Shown in pieces: positions 62,278 to 64,000 of a DNA stretch of 64,000 nt (its first letter is position 1; each line of letters begins with the position of its first letter). The stretch comes from Lachnospiraceae bacterium (GTDB taxonomy: Bacteria > Bacillota > Clostridia > Lachnospirales > Lachnospiraceae): positions 23,197 to 87,196 of the forward strand of contig JAEEGQ010000163.1 in NCBI GenBank assembly GCA_016280395.1, read 5' to 3'. The position numbers were made by a program, and so were the translations under genes. The notes below the pieces were generated by a model, which did no database searches, had not been told where the DNA came from, and saw only the letters and a list, made by a program, of their open reading frames with translations.

Positions 62278-62508
62278 TCAGTCGCATGTGTATTCCGGTT
62301 TCTTGTATAGCTGCTGTTCGTCCTTCATTATCTGAGCATTCCAGACCTGCTCCTTCCAATCGTCCGGCTCCACTTCCTTGATCGCAACCGACACACTTGT
62401 CGTATTACATCCCAGTGTCTCGGCAACAGCCTTTGTGACTGCTTTTGCGCATTCTGTCTTCTGTTCTTCCGTTCTGCCCGGATAACACTTGATCTCTACA
62501 TGAGGCAT
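62278..62508 (-). CDS. 4-oxalocrotonate tautomerase-like protein
   Basis: A 76-residue tautomerase-superfamily protein (PptA/YdcE-like). The catalytic N-terminal proline is at position 2 after removal of Met (MPHVEIKCYPGRTEEQK), and the typical VSVAIKEVEPDDW follows. The natural substrate is unknown; members act on small enol/keto acids. AAGGAGA lies 8 bases before the ATG. It lies upstream of the MerR gene on the same strand but is separated by the MerR promoter. Confidence 0.9.
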   Translation of the reverse strand: MPHVEIKCYPGRTEEQKTECAKAVTKAVAETLGCNTTSVSVAIKEVEPDDWKEQVWNAQIMKDEQQLYKKPEYTCD

Positions 62509-62605
62509 ATTGATTCTCCTTAAATTTTTACTTCATCAAACCGACAGATAATTATACAGCATCCAGCCGGCCATGGTCAACAATGCAAAAACCTGATTTA
62601 ATGAA

Positions 62606-63487
62606 CTATAGAGCTTTATTCACTTCTCTCATCCTCTCCCCTACTTCCATAAATACCGGATGTTCATGATAATTTTCGTTTGGATGGTGGAGAGTCAGCA
62701 TCAGCTCACCGTTCAAAGTCTTAAACAGCATGCCGTGCCCGCCGTTTTCTGCAAACAGCGGCTCTTCACAATGTTTCCAGTTGCCGGTGACATCGCCGTT
62801 ATCCGAGAAGGCAAGTGCCTCGACATATCCCTTTTCTCCAAAGCTCGACCAGAGAATGAACAGCTTTCCGTCTTTGTCTCTGTAGGCAAAAGGACCGTCA
62901 GTCACAAATATTTCTTTACCGGGATATCTCCTGTGGGTTATAGACTTTACCCAGGGCTTTGCAGATGAAGCCTTAAACAGGGTAAAAGGCTCGCCTTCTG
63001 CGCGTTTAAGATTCACAGACAGCTTTACCGCGCATATCTCACCGTCAAAGATATCTACCCACTCATGACTGAAGATCATGTAGGGAGTTCCGTCCGGGCC
63101 AAGATAGAATGTCCCGTCAAGGCAGTTCCAGCCTTCGGGCGTGATCTTTCCCTCGCTGTGCGGCACAAAGGGGCCGAGCGGATTGTCGGCTTTTAGTATA
63201 AGCGTGCCCTTCATGTCCTCTTTTACAGTGTTAAAGGTTGCAAACATATAAAAGGCGCCGTTGTACTTATGTACCTCCGGTGCCCAGTAATTCTTGTCAT
63301 AAGGGAACCCTGCGGTCTTGCGGAACACTTCGTAAGGCCCCTCCCAGTTCTCAAGGTCGGTGCCCACGTAAGCGTCAAAACCGTCTGCCTCACCCCAGCA
63401 GGTGAGGCTTCTGGTCCCGTAAAGATAATATTTTCCGTTCTCAACAAGCACAAACGGGTCTCTTAAGATCATCTCGTCATTCTTCAT
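62606..63487 (-). CDS. GH43-type five-bladed propeller glycosidase
   Basis: A 293-residue protein with the beta-propeller pattern of glycoside hydrolase family 43, commonly arabinosidases or xylosidases. The catalytic base is Asp10 in ILRDPFVLVENGKYYLYGT; WAPEVHKYNGAFYMFAT, LDGTFYLGPDGTPYMIFSHEW and VTDGPFAYRDKDGKLFILWSS mark the following blades. In this subgroup the general acid position reads DGPF rather than EGPF. There is no signal peptide. It starts immediately after the stop of the GH4 gene (stop and ATG adjacent), so the two are coupled and probably act on the same oligosaccharide. Confidence 0.87.
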   Translation of the reverse strand: MKNDEMILRDPFVLVENGKYYLYGTRSLTCWGEADGFDAYVGTDLENWEGPYEVFRKTAGFPYDKNYWAPEVHKYNGAFYMFATFNTVKEDMKGTLILKADNPLGPFVPHSEGKITPEGWNCLDGTFYLGPDGTPYMIFSHEWVDIFDGEICAVKLSVNLKRAEGEPFTLFKASSAKPWVKSITHRRYPGKEIFVTDGPFAYRDKDGKLFILWSSFGEKGYVEALAFSDNGDVTGNWKHCEEPLFAENGGHGMLFKTLNGELMLTLHHPNENYHEHPVFMEVGERMREVNKAL

Positions 63488-64000
63488 CTAGAGTGTAGCC
63501 CTCATCATATCTGTCACAAGTCTGCGTATCTCGTCTTTTGTGCCCTTTCCCTTCATAAGCGGATCGGTCTCAAATGCCTCCGCGATCAGCTCAATATCCT
63601 TATTCCCGCCAAGTACGGCCTTCATGATCCTTTCGTGGTTCATGACATGCGGCATGATAAGCTCTTTTATGCCGGGCTTGATAGCTCCCGCAAATACCGG
63701 ACGGACCGCATCCCTTTCAAAGAGCGCGTTTGTCTCGACTACGGCTCCTTCGGGAAGGTTTTCTATCTGATGCCCGAAATTCGGGATGTTCACATTTGTG
63801 ATCTTTCTTGTGAGCCCGCAGAGAGCCTTGATCATTCCGACTCCTTCTTCACCGGTCTCCTCGTTTATGTTGATCTCTTCAAGGCCGTTCGCGAGCCTTT
63901 CGGACCTTTCAAGCCTGTGCTTTAAGTCCTCTTTGCGCCATGCAACGGAAGTAAGGCCGAATTTCCAGCTTTGTACCGTCTTTGGATCCTTAAGATAATC
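63488..64000 (-). CDS. 3' part of a GH4 family glycosidase, cut by the window edge
   Basis: The minus-strand frame is open to the window end and encodes the last 170 residues of an NAD- and Mn-dependent family 4 glycosidase (alpha-galactosidase/alpha-glucosidase/alpha-glucuronidase type). The section NIPNFGHQIENLPEGAVVET, FAGAIKPGI and MPHVMNHERIMKAVLGGNKDIELIAEAF is typical of the GH4 C terminus; the NAD-binding part lies outside. The substrate cannot be decided from this fragment. It is followed directly by the GH43 gene. Confidence 0.87.
   Translation of the reverse strand, partial: DYLKDPKTVQSWKFGLTSVAWRKEDLKHRLERSERLANGLEEININEETGEEGVGMIKALCGLTRKITNVNIPNFGHQIENLPEGAVVETNALFERDAVRPVFAGAIKPGIKELIMPHVMNHERIMKAVLGGNKDIELIAEAFETDPLMKGKGTKDEIRRLVTDMMRATL

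Overview
The window looks like chromosome of an anaerobic, plant-glycan-using Clostridia member, most likely Lachnospiraceae. Reasons: strong AGGAGG-type ribosome sites, a tryptophan T-box leader, many GGDEF and AraC signalling proteins, SEC-C methionine aminopeptidase, cytoplasmic glycoside hydrolases fed by an Opp-type ABC importer, and a MocR/YggS/PdxY vitamin B6 cluster. The family assignment is inference; no rRNA or other marker gene is present.

Layout: (1) 1-1215, the start of an unknown membrane-like gene and map. (2) 1245-8324, a minus-strand myo-inositol catabolic operon in transcription order iolC-iolD-iolB-Fe-alcohol dehydrogenase-iolG-iolE. (3) 8325-8698, a gene-free repeat block. 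(4) 8699-26985, a glycan locus: lyase-like toroid protein, GH38 alpha-mannosidase, HAD-GH105 fusion, a complete Opp-type importer with lipoprotein binding protein, a divergent AraC regulator, a GH115 alpha-glucuronidase and a small membrane-anchored unknown. (5) 27158-32152, an SGNH-esterase lipoprotein, a DUF4037-like protein, glycerate kinase and an unknown. (6) 32304-39350, a complete trpEGDCFBA operon behind a promoter, a Trp T-box and a terminator. (7) 39448-51103, an XRE membrane regulator and a signalling block: two GGDEF proteins, a solute-binding lipoprotein, three receiver proteins (one with HD-GYP), a hybrid histidine kinase and a divergent HPt protein. (8) 51087-58236, an acyltransferase, a YgjP-like metallopeptidase, a remarkable sugar-sensor/GGDEF/GH53 fusion protein, a GNAT enzyme and a PAS-GGDEF protein. 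(9) 58378-61356, a vitamin B6 cluster flanked by arrays of a palindromic TGAGTCACCG repeat. (10) 61370-64000, a MerR regulator, a tautomerase, GH43 and the 3' end of a GH4 gene.

How it fits together: none of the sugar-processing enzymes in regions 4 and 10 shows an export signal, while the binding protein and the esterase are lipoproteins. This suggests that acidic, mannose- or xylose-containing oligosaccharides are trimmed outside, imported by the Opp system and finished inside the cell. Inositol would be taken up by a transporter outside the window and passed through IolG, E, D, B and C, with the alcohol dehydrogenase as a possible reductive sink. The two-component and c-di-GMP genes form one mostly co-directional block whose members look like duplicated modules.

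The most unusual item is the 1133-residue protein at 52780-56181, which joins a LacI-type sugar-sensor fold, a diguanylate cyclase and a GH53 endo-galactanase with both catalytic glutamates, and has no signal peptide. Second is the palindromic repeat family, whose copies supply the stop codon of the pyridoxamine kinase gene and the last residues of a C-terminally truncated MocR regulator.
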